Positions 32,889-44,346 of a stretch of DNA of 64,000 bases are shown here, one piece after another. The translations under genes and the position numbers were made by a program. The notes under the pieces are model-generated. The model saw only the letters and a program-made list of their open reading frames with translations. It was not told where the DNA came from and did no database searches. Positions within the stretch are counted from its first letter, which is position 1. Each line of letters begins with the position of its first letter. Source of the DNA: Heliocidaris erythrogramma (lineage: Eukaryota; Echinodermata; Echinoidea; Camarodonta; Echinometridae); NCBI GenBank assembly GCA_025617745.1, contig CM046861.1, positions 18,821,563 to 18,885,562 on the forward strand, in the 5' to 3' direction.

Positions 32889-34949
32889 GTGTGTCTCGGG
32901 TCCCGCCTTCTGAGCCGCAGCCAGCTCCTTCTCGCGGGAGAGGGAGTCGTGGCAGGGGCTTTTCGAGAGGTTCTCGTGGTAAGGCGACGGCTTCGCATAA
33001 GGCCAAGCCTGGGTTTTGATGTTTTTCCCCGAGCGTTTGTTCTTCCGAATTTGGTAGGTGGCCGACTTCATTCTTTTCTCCCCGCTTGGGAGGCCATCTC
33101 CGGGGACGCGTTTGTTCTCTCCGTCGTGCGAGACGGATTCTTCATAGATCTTTTCGCTTCGCTCCCCGGAGGGGCTATAAGAATTCGGTCACCTCCCATG
33201 TCTGCCCTGGCTCGATCTCATGCTTCAAAGGAGATCGAGTCTCTATTGGAAAAGAGGGCTATAGAAAGGGTAAGAGACAGGCCGTCTCTTTCCCTTTCTC
33301 CAATTTTTGTTATTCCCAAGCGCTCCGGAAAACTTCGTTTGATACTGAACCTGAAAAGAATAAACAAATTCATTCCTCCGGTTCATTTTCGGATGGAGAC
33401 TCTCGCCTCCATTCTTCCGTTGATCAAGAGGAAGGACTACGCGGTCTCGATAGATCTCAAGGACGCGTATTTTCACATTCCCATTCATCGCGCATCCCGC
33501 GATCTTCTGGGGTTCTCCTTTCTCTCAGAGACTTATCGTTTTCGTGCTCTTCCCTTCGGGCTGCGCCCGGCCCCTCGGGTTTTTACTCAAGTTGTAGCTG
33601 TGCTGGCGGCCTCTCTGAGGCGACGCGGCCTTCGGTTGTTTTGTTACCTGGACGATTGGCTTCTCCTTGCGGAGTCGCGCGATCGTTTGTTGGACGAGAC
33701 TCGTTTGCTCGTCTCTCTTACTCAAGACTTAGGTTTCCTAATAAATTGGGAAAAGTCAGAGTTAGTTCCTACTCGCAGCCCAGTTTTTACGGAATCAGTT
33801 GGCTCGGCCCAGTCGAGGCAGGATTCTCACCATTGTCTCTGCGGCTCGCAAGCTCTTGCTGGCCAGAAGGGTCACGACCAGACAGTGGCTTCAGTTTTTA
33901 GGTTATCTAGCCAGTCTAGTCGACGTTCTAGAGGACTGCCGGCTCCTCATGAGACCTTTTCAGAGACATCTCCTCAGGTTCTTCAGCCGGGAAAAGACTC
34001 TCTTTTGGTCTGGATTCCAGTACCAGTAAGGATCAAGTCTCTTCTCTCTTGTTGGACGAGCGAGGAGTTTCTCGCGCGAGGCAGGTCCTTCACTGCCCCT
34101 CTCCCGTCGATCTCGGTTTCGACGGACGCCTCTCGGTTGGGGTGGGGAGGACACTGCAACGGCAGCACGGTTGCGGGGGATTGGTCTCATCTTGGGACTC
34201 TTCCTCATATCAATGTCCTGGAGTTTATGGCAGTTCTGTTGACCTTGCTCCATTTCAGAAGTCGACTTCTCAGTCGTTCGGTTCTGATTCTCACGGACAA
34301 TGTTACTGTGGCGGCATATATCAATCGGCAGGGAGGCACTCGTTCGGCTGCCCTGAATGCCCTAGCAGCTCAGCTGTGGAGGTGGTGTCGTCGCATGGCG
34401 ATCACACCCGTGGCCTCTTTCATCCCCGGTCGGGAAAACCTCATTGCGGATTTTCTGTCTCGGGGCAGGTATCTTCCATCGGAATGGATGCTCCATCCGG
34501 AGGTCTTTTGCCGCATTCGCAGTTGCCTAGGTCCACTGGAAGTGGATCTATTTGCGTCGGTGCTAAACCACCAGCTGCCGAAGTATTGCTCCCGTGTTCG
34601 CGATCAGGGAGCATGGGCTCTCGATGCTTTCTCCCTCAGCTGGGAGAACCTTCAGGGATTCGCCTTTCCTCCCTTCCAACTGATTCCGCGTGTCTTGCGG
34701 AAAATCAGGGAAGATCGGGCGCGGGTGCTTGTAATAGCTCCCTTTTGGCCCAGGAGGAATTGGTTTCCAGAGCTTATGAGCCTCCTAAGGGCTCAACCGT
34801 TCGTTCTCCCGTTAAGAGCGGTTCTGGTGTTGCAGCCCCTCTCGGGGATTCTTCACCACAGTCCGGAGTCCCTTCATTTGACTGCTTGGCCCCTGTCAGG
34901 GAATCTGCAAGACAGTCGGGTCTCTCTGATAGAGCCGCGGACTTTTTAA
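32889..34949 (+). pseudogene. Reverse transcriptase / RNase H polyprotein of DIRS element C, two frameshifts
   Basis: RT motifs are present as in A, and C retains the stretch A lost (FTQVVAVLAASLRRRGLR). CYLDDWLLLAES is intact. About 23 bases are missing at about 33790 (the LGAVLDIR codons), which puts 33790-33985 out of frame. A one-base loss in CTTCAGCCGG near 33985 returns the original frame, so RNase H (VSTDASRLGWGGH, TDNVTVAAYINRQGG) and the C-terminal domain are again in frame to the TAA at 34949. The out-of-frame block covers the RT thumb region, so the product is probably inactive. Confidence 0.85.
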
Positions 34950-35917
34950 TGTCCAGTCGTAGGGTTTCTACTAGGGAAATTTACAATTCCCGTCTGTCGG
35001 TCTTTTTCCTTTGGTGTAAAGAGAGAAATCAAACCCCTTCTAAGGCTCCTATTGGTTCAATTGCGGATTTCTTAATCTCGTTATTTGACAAAGGGAGATC
35101 TATCTCTACTATCCGAGGCTACCGTTCGGCGATCGGGGCCATTCATTCGGGTTTCTCAGATGGTTCGGGGATTTCCAATTCCCCGCTACTAAGTGGTTTG
35201 ATTCGCTCGTTCTTTCTGAAACGACCTTCTTTTTCTAAGTTAGTACCGTCTTGGAGTCTGCCTAAGGTCCTGGAGGCCTTGGCGAAACCTCCTTTCGAAC
35301 CGTTAGGTGAAGCTTCGTTTCATCTTACGGTTAAGACGCTCTTTTTGGTAGCTATTGCCTCTGGGTAGAGGCGCAGTACTCTTCATGCTCTCTGTCTTAC
35401 TCCTGGTCATGTTCGCTGGGAGAGAAAAGGCGTTAGATTGATTCCTAAGGCTTCTTTTATTGCCAAGAATCAGACAGCTGCCTCTGGCCCTGTTGAGATT
35501 TTTCTTTGTCCGCTTTCTGACTTTTCTTCTGTGCGCGAGGACAAAGTTTGGTGTCCTGTAAGAGCTCTCAAATGGTATATTGATAAGACTAAGTCTTATC
35601 GTAAGGATGATCAGTTGTTCCTGATCACTAGAGAGCCTTTTTCTCCTGCCTCTCCTGATTCCATCTCTAGGTGGATCGTCGAAGCTATTAGGGCCGCTGG
35701 CACAGAGGCTCTTTTATCCGACAGTAAGCCTCGTGCTCATGATACTCGTAGTGTCAGCACTTCTTGGGCTCTGTTTCAAGGTGTGGCGCTTGTTGATATT
35801 TTGAAGGCTGCTTATTGGCGTTCGTCCAATTCCTTCATTTCTTGCTACCTTAGGGATGTTCCCGCAGGTGAGGCTATGTTTGCGTCAGCCACCTTGAAGG
35901 CCGCTGTGTCTTTGTAA
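34949..35917 (+). pseudogene. Tyrosine recombinase of DIRS element C, nonsense codon at the catalytic Arg block
   Basis: ATG 34949 overlaps the RT stop (TAATG). The frame is continuous for 323 codons except for one TAG at 35366-35368, where A reads CAG within GQRRSTLHAL, next to the catalytic Arg. His-x-x-Arg (AHDTRSVSTSW), AYWRS and Tyr in ISCYLRD follow. A single C-to-T change explains the loss. The length defines the family enzyme at about 322 residues. Confidence 0.85.
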
Positions 35918-36116
35918 TCTTTGGTGTAATCCTATTCCCTTCTGCTTGAAACATGCCTCCCGGTCTTTGAGTTGGCGCTGGTCTGGCATAATAGGTAGGT
36001 ATATATGATTTGTCATAAATAAATTTATTCAATTTGTCTCCAACGGCCCACAAGGGGGTGACACACGCTACTGCTGTGTGATAGGTTGCCCGGGTGCTGT
36101 GAAAAAAATCACAGGC

Positions 36117-36189
36117 GGAACCGGGCGGGATTCGAACCCGCGACCTCTGGATTACTAGACCAGTGTCATAACCACTAGACCACCGGAGT
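36117..36189 (-). tRNA. tRNA-like gene, Thr(AGU)-like, array 1 unit 1
   Basis: A 73-nt cloverleaf-like sequence. The T arm GCGGG/CCCGC is perfect with loop TTCGAAT. The anticodon stem CTGG/CCAG closes loop CTAGTAA, giving anticodon AGT with T33. The D stem has three of four pairs. The A box TGGTCTAGTGG and B box GGTTCGAATCC match Pol III consensus. The acceptor stem pairs at only four of seven positions, so a working tRNA is doubtful; a tRNA-derived promoter unit is more likely. T7 follows. Confidence 0.5.
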
Positions 36190-36377
36190 GCCCTGAGTGA
36201 TCAGGTTCAAACTATCCCAATATGGGGACTATCAAGTCAAAGGTATTGAATTAATCCGTCGGGTGATATAATGTCATAAATAAATTTATTCAATTTGTCT
36301 CCAACGGCCCACAAGGGGGTGACACACGCTACTGCTGTGTGATAGGTTGCCCGGGTGCTGTGAAAAAAATCACAGGC

Positions 36378-36450
36378 GGAACCGGGCGGGATTCGAACCC
36401 GCGACCTCTGGATTACTAGACCAGTGTCATAACCACTAGACCACCGGAGT
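36378..36450 (-). tRNA. tRNA-like gene, Thr(AGU)-like, array 1 unit 2
   Basis: Copy of the tRNA-like sequence at 36117, 261 bp downstream, same strand, with the same acceptor-stem mismatches. Confidence 0.5.
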
Positions 36451-36732
36451 GCCCTGAGTGATCAGGTTCAAACTATCCCAATATGGGGACTATCAAGTCA
36501 AAGGTATTGAATTAATCCGTCGGGTGATATAATGTCATAAATAAATTTATTCAATTTGTCACACACACAGCAGTAGCTATCACACAGCAGTAGCGTGTGT
36601 CACCCCCTTGTGGGCCGTTGGAGACAAATTGAATAAATTTATTTATGACATTATATCACCCGACGGATTAATTCAATACCTTTGACTTGATAGTCCCCAT
36701 ATTGGGATAGTTTGAACCTGATCACTCAGGGC

Positions 36733-36805
36733 ACTCCGGTGGTCTAGTGGTTATGACACTGGTCTAGTAATCCAGAGGTCGCGGGTTCGAATCCCGCCCG
36801 GTTCC
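36733..36805 (+). tRNA. tRNA-like gene, Thr(AGU)-like, array 1 unit 3
   Basis: First copy in the right block, opposite strand to units 1-2. Identical cloverleaf. A T-rich terminator follows the short CTGTGA stem. Confidence 0.5.
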
Positions 36806-36993
36806 GCCTGTGACTTTTTTCACAGCACCCGGGCAACCTATCACACAGCAGTAGCGTGTGTCACCCCCTTGTGGGCCGTTGGAGACAAATTGAATAAATT
36901 TATTTATGACATTATATCACCCGACGGATTAATTCAATACCTTTGACTTGATAGTCCCCATATTGGGATAGTTTGAACCTGATCACTCAGGGC

Positions 36994-37066
36994 ACTCCGG
37001 TGGTCTAGTGGTTATGACACTGGTCTAGTAATCCAGAGGTCGCGGGTTCGAATCCCGCCCGGTTCC
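36994..37066 (+). tRNA. tRNA-like gene, Thr(AGU)-like, array 1 unit 4
   Basis: Same sequence as unit 3, 261 bp away. Confidence 0.5.
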
Positions 37067-37255
37067 GCCTGTGATTTTTTTCACAGCACCCGGGCAACCT
37101 ATCACACAGCAGTAGCGTGTGTCACCCCCTTGTGGGCCGTTGGAGACAAAATTGAATAAATTTATTTATGACATTATATCACCCGACGGATTAATTCAAT
37201 ACCTTTGACTTGATAGTCCCCATATTGGGATAGTTTGAACCTGATCACTCAGGGC

Positions 37256-37328
37256 ACTCCGGTGGTCTAGTGGTTATGACACTGGTCTAGTAATCCAGAG
37301 GTCGCGGGTTCGAATCCCGCCCGGTTCC
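37256..37328 (+). tRNA. tRNA-like gene, Thr(AGU)-like, array 1 unit 5
   Basis: Same sequence as unit 3; spacing 262 because of one extra A in the spacer. The T terminator run is 8 long here. Confidence 0.5.
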
Positions 37329-37473
37329 GCCTGTGATTTTTTTTCACAGCACCCGGGCAACCTATCACACAGCAGTAGCGTGTGTCACCCCCTTGTGGGC
37401 CGTTGGAGACAAATTGAATAAATTTATTTATGACATTATATCACCCGACGGATTAATTCAATATATATGATTT

Positions 37474-37797
37474 ATTGCAGTAAATTTGTAAAATCAGCAC
37501 TGATTTTCTTATTTACTATATAAATCTATATACCTACCTATGACCCTCCCTCCTTCCCCTCACCTTGCAAGCAACATGTTTCTACTTGGGGTTGCTCGCA
37601 AAAGAGGAAGATGGCCGTAGCGTGTTGACGCGCGTGAGTGGCGAAGGGGACAATAGGATTACGGGGGGTGCGCACAATATTGTGACTCATGTGTGTTAAA
37701 TTCTCGAAGGGGTCCCGTAGTCAAGACTACTGGCATAATAGGTAGGTATATAGATTTATATAGTAAATAAGAAAATCAGTGCTGATTTTACAAATTT
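37474..37797 (+). repeat. Right terminus of DIRS element C
   Basis: Remainder of the complementary region (to about 37541), the roughly 195-bp terminal segment in the same orientation as element A, and the outer inverted repeat ATAGGTAGGTATATAG onward to 37797. Confidence 0.8.
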
Positions 37798-39094
37798 ATG
37801 TGATGATGGGGGGGGGGGGGGGGGTCCAAACATGTTCCCTGATATTAAGCTCTATATGAGCAAACACTGTGATATCTGACGGATGTCGAGAAAAGTTATT
37901 TTAAAATAATAATGTGCTATCTTTATGTTTTCTATTAAATCAGAATATTTTATTTGATATGATTTATGGAAATTATCGGGATTATAGACCTGTCATGTAA
38001 TTTTATTAGCCTTATTCTTTTAAAAGTCAAGACAGAAAAGGCTTTAATAAAATGCGTGCGAGCAATTCCTATAAAGATTAAATTAAGAGTGGCGTATCCA
38101 AGATTATATATCTAGGAATGTACGTGCCCCTATGTGCCAGCCCAAACCAAATCTGACATATCTTAGTTACACATCGAATGAAAGGAAATGTGTACCCCCC
38201 CCCCCCCGCACAGAAAGAATCAGAAAACTGTGATAATTTTTTTCCTTGCTTGTCCTAACATTCAAAATAGAATGCATCTGATGATTTTCTTTTGTTCGTC
38301 AGGCGTGAGCCTCCCCCTCCCCTTGCATTCCTGGATACGCCACCAATATAACCAACTTAGCAATTGGAACAAAACAATTTTTTTTTTTTAATGATCTCTT
38401 ATTGCTTTTCCCCCCAATCTTTCAATTTAATGAGATGGACCACCAACACTATATACAATCCTATTCTTCACATCCATGACAGAATAGCAGGGGCGGATCA
38501 AGAGGGGCGAATCGGCCGCGGCCCCCTTCTTGAAACCCAAGTTGGCATATACGGGCTCTTGCCTAAATTGTGAAAAAAACCCGGATCGAGCACCAAATTT
38601 AGTTTGGGAGCCCACAAGGCTAACAATGTCGTTCTATTAAACCTCCGAGAAAAACTTGTAAAAAGGCCCACCCCCCGTGACAGTCCGGGCAGGGATCAGT
38701 GGCGGATTTAAGGGGCTTTAAAAAAGATTGTATCCCCCTTTTAGAACTGATAACTTTTTTTTGCTTGTCAGAGAATTATGGAGGAAAACTGGATCCATAA
38801 AATCTGATACCCCTCCATGCACTGAGCGACTTTCGGAGGGCTGGCGAGAAGAAAATTTTTGCCACCTCTGGTACATTAGAAATACAATAGTGAACTGGAA
38901 TTTAGTTATAGAGTTTCTTCTGTTCTAACCGGCTAGGCTAGGTTTGCTTTCGGGCGGACATACGTCTGCTACATGGTCGTCTGCTAGTGCACGATCTCAT
39001 TGGATGTCGTCGATCTCACGTGATCGGTACACGCCCACATTAGGTCATCGATAACAAATATTGGAAGTCACGTGTAGTATGGTAAATTATTTTT
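37798..39094. other. Gene-poor stretch with MITE fragments and poly-G/poly-C tracts
   Basis: A G18 run at about 37807-37824 and a C run at about 38196-38207. Fragments with GGGGCGGATCAAGAGG (38489) and CAGTGGCGGATTTAAGGGG (38697) look like ends of the MITE family at 25662. No gene recognised. Confidence 0.35.
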
Positions 39095-40090
39095 TTTTGG
39101 TCAAAAGCATGCATATTCCCGGGGATTTATGGGGGATTTATTGGACTCATCGAACCTCAATTATACCCTTTCAGAACTTTAAATTTCATGTAAATCACAT
39201 TTTTCATAATTTCAAATAAATACTAGGGGAATTAAAATCATTTCAAAACCCCTGTGTTCATGGGTTAACCTATGGGAGCTAGAAGGCCAAAAGCATGCAT
39301 ATTCCCGGGGATTTATGGGGGGGGGGGGGGGGGGTTTACTGAACTCATCAAGCCTTAATTATACCTTATCAGAGCTTTAAATTTCATGTAAGTCACATTT
39401 TTTACATTTTCAAAGAAACACAAAGGGAATTACCATAAAATTCCTTGTTTTCGCGTGTTAACCTATATGGCAGGCGAGACGTTTTTGGTCAAAAGCATGC
39501 ATATTCCCTGGGATTTATGGGGGGGGGGGGGTTTACTGGACTCATCAAGCCTTAATTATACCTTTTCAGAGCTTAAATTTCATGTAAATGACGTTTTTTA
39601 TATTTTCAAATAAAAATTATGGGAATTATAATCATCCTAAAATTCCTTGTTTTCGCGCGTAAACCTATGACATGCAGGAGAGACTTTTTTTGGGGTAAAA
39701 AGTATGCATATTCTCGGGGATTTATGCCGGGTCTATTCAACTAGTTGAGTCTTAATTATACATTTTTTAGAGCTTTAAATTTTATTCAAGGCACATTTTT
39801 CAAAATTTTGATTTAATTCTGCGGGAACTATAATCATTAAAAAAATCCCCGTTTTTACGTGTTAACCTATCGGAGATGGAAGGCCAAAAGCATGCATATT
39901 CCCGGGGATTTATGGGGGTCCCTTGCACCTTTTGAGCATTCATTAAGCCTTTTCAGAGTCTCAAATTACATGTAAGCCACATTTGCACTAAATTCAAGGT
40001 AATACTAGAGGAACTATAATCATTTTTAAAATCCATGTTTTAACGTGTTAACCCTATGGCAGATGACTCTGTTAAAAAGCAGGCATGATC
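39095..40090 (+). repeat. Diverged tandem repeat, about six units of 186-207 bp
   Basis: Each unit begins GGYCAAAAGCATGCATATTC, then CGGGGATTTATGGGG (often with a G run), then AGCCTTAATTATACC, then TTTAAATTTCATGTAA, then GGGAATTATAATCATT, and ends near GTGTTAACCTATGG. Unit starts are near 39099, 39285, 39487, 39694, 39882 and about 40070, with increasing decay. No coding. Confidence 0.7.
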
Positions 40091-41389
40091 CAAGGGATTC
40101 ATAGCGGCATTTATTGACAAAAAAGGTTAAAGAAATGTTGTTTTAACTATCCATCCTTTTTCTCGTGCAAATCGGGGTTACTATTTACGGGTCGAATTGG
40201 GAAATGAGTGCCAAAGATGGCCAAATCCCAAACCTTTGACCAAAACTTAATACACACAACACTATAGTGCTCGTGTGCAACTGAAAAAAACCAACATGAA
40301 CACAGCAGCGTGATTGGTTAAAAGTATGCATCGCTTCTTCCATGAATATAGGCGTGATGGATTTGGACAGTTGTTAATATACATTAAAAAAAAAAGGGTA
40401 CTTTTTTTTAGGTACTTTCATTGCTTAAGTTTGGTTTTATGAAGTCAGTCTATTTGAGGCTGAATTATTTTCAGTACGATTAGTTATTCTAGGATTTAAG
40501 AGAGGAGAAGTTGTGTTTGATTACAAAAATTGTAAATCAAAGGCCACCAAAATAATCAGAATTGACATGGTACAAGCCCCACTATTGGTCTGTTATAACG
40601 CTCTATTGCGATGACGTAACAAAGTTGATATTGAGAAAGTACAATGACATTACTATTACCGCTTGTCGTGGGGTCCGCGTATTACGCTTACTTCAGGGCG
40701 TGGCTGGGGCGTGGTTGGAGAGTTGAATACATAGACAAATTAAATTGCAGAACAATGACGCGCGTCAAGCGCTGCGTGACCGCGCCCATGCAGGTACGTA
40801 ACAATTTTGTAAATAAACCACATTCTCTTTGCATCTTTGCGATTTTGAGAACGTAAGTTCTGCCAATTTTTTTTTTACAGATTTTGACTAATTTCCTTGT
40901 GTTCTAAAGCTCCCGTTTACAACCGCCATGTCAATATCTTATCATTACACATCATGTAATAACTTGAGCAAGTTTGAAGCGAAATGGAAGAATATTCTAA
41001 ACGTAAAAAGAGAAAATAAGTTGATATTTTTCAAATGAAAACACACATGTCCGCTAACCGGACAATTGGGACAAACATTGTTGCATTACATGGAGGGGTA
41101 CGGTGGGGTTGAGATTGCCAATATTATGTTCGGGAGGCCGCGATCTCATATTCGAAAACTTATTTGTAAAAGGTCATCATATTTCCGCCGGATGCCGCCG
41201 GATGCCGCCGGGGCCCGTGCACTCCAGTACCCCGGCTCCCAGGTCCATGACTAGTACGGTTGGACCTACCCCTTATCGACCGCCTAGTGTTAAAATCACG
41301 ATTGCTACAATATTGTCAAATTTACCTACAATTGATCTATCTTGGACGAAAAATCCCGCAGATTCACGTCATTGCATTCCACAATGATG
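40091..41389. other. Gene-poor stretch upstream of a LINE
   Basis: No gene recognised. A GC-richer patch at 40664-40800 has a GCAG/GTACGT donor-like site near 40793. A CGGATGCCGC direct repeat is at about 41185-41210. Confidence 0.3.
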
Positions 41390-43759
41390 ACGGGTTTTTG
41401 AACAAATCACCTGGAAGTGATGGACTCAGTATGGAATTTTATAAATGTTTTTTGGGGGACATTAAACATATGGTAATTGACAGTCTGAATGAGGGTTACG
41501 ACAAAAAACAGTTGTCCTGTACACAAAGTCAAGCTATCCTTACTTTATTGTATAAGAAAGGTAACAAAAATGTTTTAGATAATTGGCGACCTATTTCGCT
41601 GTTAAACATTGATTACAAACTTGCAGCTCGGATTCTTTCAATACGATTACAAAAAGTAATCTACAAACTTGTATCAGAGGATCAGGCTGGTTTTTTAAAG
41701 AATCTCTCTGCATCTGAATGTATTAGACTTATTTAGGATACTATTGATTATTGTCTTCTTGAAAATAAACAAGCTGTTATGATGTTCTTGGATTTCAAAA
41801 AAGGGTTTGATAACATTGATCAGTATTTTCTATTTTCCTTGTTACAAGAACTTAAATTTAAAGATTCGTTTTTGAGATGGATTCAAACACTATACAATGG
41901 TGCTCATGGTCGTGTCTTAAATTTTGGTTGGATATCAGAGAAATTTGCAACAGAAAGAGACGTTAGGCAAGGCTGCCCACTTTCAGCCCTTTTATTTATA
42001 ATTGTTGCAGAGGTTTTAGCTATGAGAATTAAACAAAACACTAAAATAAAAGGAATCCAAGTCCCATACTTGAATGAAGATAAATCTGATTTTAAAGATA
42101 TATACGCATCGTCCAATATGCAGATGATACGACTATTATTACTAATTCTGTTCAGTCAATAAAAGAAATAATGAAAGAAGTAGAAATGTTTGGAGAACAT
42201 GCGGGAACAAAAATCAACTGGACCAAATCAAATTTTATGAAATTAAATATGAATCATGTTGAAGTTAAAGATTTACATTTTACCGAAGATCCAATAAAAT
42301 GTCTTGGTGTATATGTAGGTAAAAATAGTTCTGCCGTCCAAGACCTAAATTGGGAAAGTAAAGTGGAAAAAATAAAGAATACAATAGATTTATGGAAAAT
42401 GAGAAAACTAACACTATATGGAAAAGTTGTTGTAATTAAACTGTTATGTCCCAGATAGTACATACTGCTACGGCAGTCCCGATCCCTCCTAAAATAATAA
42501 GACGTATAAATAAACTAGTTTACTCATTTTTATGGAATTCTAAAAAATAAAAAGTGAAACGAAACATTTGTTACAATCCTGAAGTAGAAGGAGGGTTAGG
42601 GATGGTAGATTTAGAGTCGAAATGCCGATCACTTCGTCTATCATGGATTTGTAAATATTTGAGAAATGAACAAAATGCTTCGACAGTTCTGTTCGAATAT
42701 TGGACTCAGAAAATTGGGAAGGTGCCTCTTTGTTTGAATCTTAATTGCAAAAAGAGTGACATGTATCATATTTGTAGGAAAAGAAAGTTGCCTAACTTTT
42801 ATGTTGACATGTTTTGTTCTTGGGCTGAACTAAAATATATTGATATGTTTAAAGTCACAGATATAGAAAATGAAATAATCTGGTATAATAGTAATATTAA
42901 ATATAGGAATGAGTTATTGCATTTTCCAAACTGGAAAAAAAATAATATCCTTAAAGTAAAGCAAGTCTTAGCAAATGGTATTTGGAAAAAAGTTGATTCA
43001 ATTTGTATTGATTTTCAAGAAAATGAATTACTTTGCTCCTTTAAATTGTCAAAGTTAAAAAGTGCATTTCCGAATTTTTGGTTACAGAAGTTACGTAATA
43101 GGAGGCAATATGTAAATGGTTCACCGTCTGAAGTGGAATCCAGTTCAATTGAAATGGTAACAGGTGACTCCATTGAGGTCGCGGGCATGAGAGCCAAACA
43201 TTATTATAATATGATGTTAGAAAGAAATAAACAAGAACTGCCGTGTATTTATTTTTGGAACGCTTATTTTGAATTACCGAATGACTTTGATTGGAAGTCA
43301 GTACTTTATTTTAAATTTCACTTTATAAATGACAACAAAATTAAGCAGTATAATTTTAAATTTATCCACGGGATACTACCCTGCAAAGACAACTTATGTA
43401 AATGGAAGATTAAAAATGACAATTTATGTAATATTTGTAAGATCCCAGAAACAAGCAACCACCTTCTTTTTACTTGCAAAAAAGTTTCGTTATATTGGAA
43501 GATTTCATTTAAATTAATCGATAGTTTATTTAATGTAAGAATTGTTTTGAACGAACAAATTTTGTTAATCGGTTATGAAATAGAGAAAAAGGAAATGAAT
43601 ATAGTAAATCTTATGTTGAATTTTGCTCAATTTATTATTTATAGAAATTATATCAGAGACTGTTTTGGAAGTAAAAATCACACGATGAATGCTTTATATT
43701 TATTTAAAGAATTAAAGTTTGAAATAGATCATATCTTCTGTCTGGGAATTTGCTACTAA
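41390..43759 (+). pseudogene. 5'-truncated L1/Tx1-like LINE ORF2, decayed
   Basis: RT fragments appear in successive frames. 41390-41736 has KSPGSDGLSMEFYKCF, LLYKKGNKNVLDNWRPISLL and EDQAGFL. 41779-42162 has LDFKKGFDNIDQYFLF and RDVRQGCPLSALLFIIVAE. The YADDTT active site (near 42117-42130) lies across a frame break. 42171-42458 has WTKSNFMK and KCLGVYVG. 42554-43759 (401 codons, open) carries the C-terminal domain with the zinc-binding-like CNICKIPETSNHLLFTC. Order and motifs fit the L1/Tx1 group. The endonuclease is missing, and an in-frame TAG at 41734-41736 plus shifts show inactivity. AT-rich codons match the local composition, so it is old. Confidence 0.8.
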
Positions 43760-44205
43760 AATGCCTGCAAGATTATCGGGAAAAAGAACAACTCCGGGAA
43801 CAACTTGCTCTAAGTCTTATCTTATTTTTTGACTGTCTAATAATGGTTAAAATGCATGTATCATTTTGACCTCATATTATCTAAGACTTGAAAATGCATT
43901 CATTAAACAATCAAACAACTAATTCATATTGATAAAAGCGTAGAAGAAAATATGAGTAGTTCAGGATTATCTTTCCCCACCATCTCTGGCGGGCCGGCCT
44001 GTGCATGTGACAAAATATATCACAATCATAACAAGATGTCAGTAGACCTAGAAATTAATATTCCAGTAGGAAAGCAACTTATCTTTATTGATAGGAATTA
44101 GAAAATAGATTAAACAGTAACACATCAATTATAGGGAAAAAATAATGTTTAATTGTTTCATTGTATATAGAGCCTGGCATCCCAGCTATGTGGAGGAGCT
44201 GATGC
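43760..44205. other. Non-coding stretch
   Basis: Probable LINE 3' region then AT-rich DNA; nothing recognised. Confidence 0.3.
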
Positions 44206-44346
44206 ATGGGGACAGCAATCGCAAAGTCTGAGAGGAAGAGGGAAGCAGCAGAAAGGAGGGCAAAAAACATCATAGACAAGTACCTGGATCAGGCCATGAT
44301 GAAGATCCAGGTCTTGGAATTGGAGCTGGCTCAGGCCAGACTGTAG
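44206..44346 (+). CDS. Small coiled-coil-like ORF, possible exon
   Basis: 46 codons, charged and helical: KSERKREAAERRAKNIIDKY then MMKIQVLELELAQARL with heptad-like Leu spacing at its end. GC-richer than the flanks. An in-frame stop lies 4-6 bases before the ATG, so any upstream exon would have to splice in. No family recognised; it could be the end of a transposon-derived DNA-binding gene. Confidence 0.25.
   Translation: MGTAIAKSERKREAAERRAKNIIDKYLDQAMMKIQVLELELAQARL

Larger units (their letters stand above)
30057..33019 (+). pseudogene. Gag-like protein of DIRS element C, interrupted
   Basis: Start ATG 30057 (MNSEEEAVRSRR). The predicted intron donor is at 30187 (ACGG/GTAAGT) and the acceptor at 30460, in the same phase as element A. 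The reading frame is broken by a MITE at 30859-31545 and by an extra T near 31618 (GATTTAAGCG versus GATTAAGCG in A). It then runs through the basic AKKKAKKKAKSGQ cluster and helical domain to a TAG at 32828-32830, where A has AAG. The RGG-box tail remains readable to 33019. Non-functional as it stands. Confidence 0.8.
36000..37473. mobile_element. Inserted head-to-head array of 261-bp tRNA-like units (array 1)
   Basis: The array occupies 36012-37461 between copies of the 12-bp duplication TATATATGATTT (36000-36011 and 37462-37473). Removing it rejoins the element C complementary region exactly as in element A. The left block has two complete 261-bp units plus 27 bp (tRNA-like genes on minus). 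The inversion is near 36561. The right block has about 3.4 units (tRNA-like genes on plus). Units are almost identical. Each holds a tRNA-like gene followed by a CTGTGATTTTTTTCACAG-type hairpin with a Pol III terminator T run. There is no protein coding. Confidence 0.9.
29469..37797 (+). mobile_element. DIRS-type retrotransposon, element C
   Basis: Left end ATTTACTGCAATAAATC at 29469 and right end GCTGATTTTACAAATTT at 37797, identical in type to element A. The inverted terminal repeat (about 29490-29645 versus 37590-37746), the internal complementary region and the gag, RT/RNase H and YR genes are all in place. Nucleotide similarity to A is high throughout the coding region. Two later insertions interrupt it: a MITE in gag (30859-31545) and the tRNA-like array in the complementary region (36012-37473). 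Inactivating changes are a gag frameshift and TAG, two compensating RT frameshifts and a YR TAG. Confidence 0.87.

Noticed and set aside
36117-37328. Ordinary host tRNA gene cluster
   Set aside because: Target duplications, insertion inside a DIRS element, strand inversion and failed acceptor stem argue against a normal tRNA cluster.
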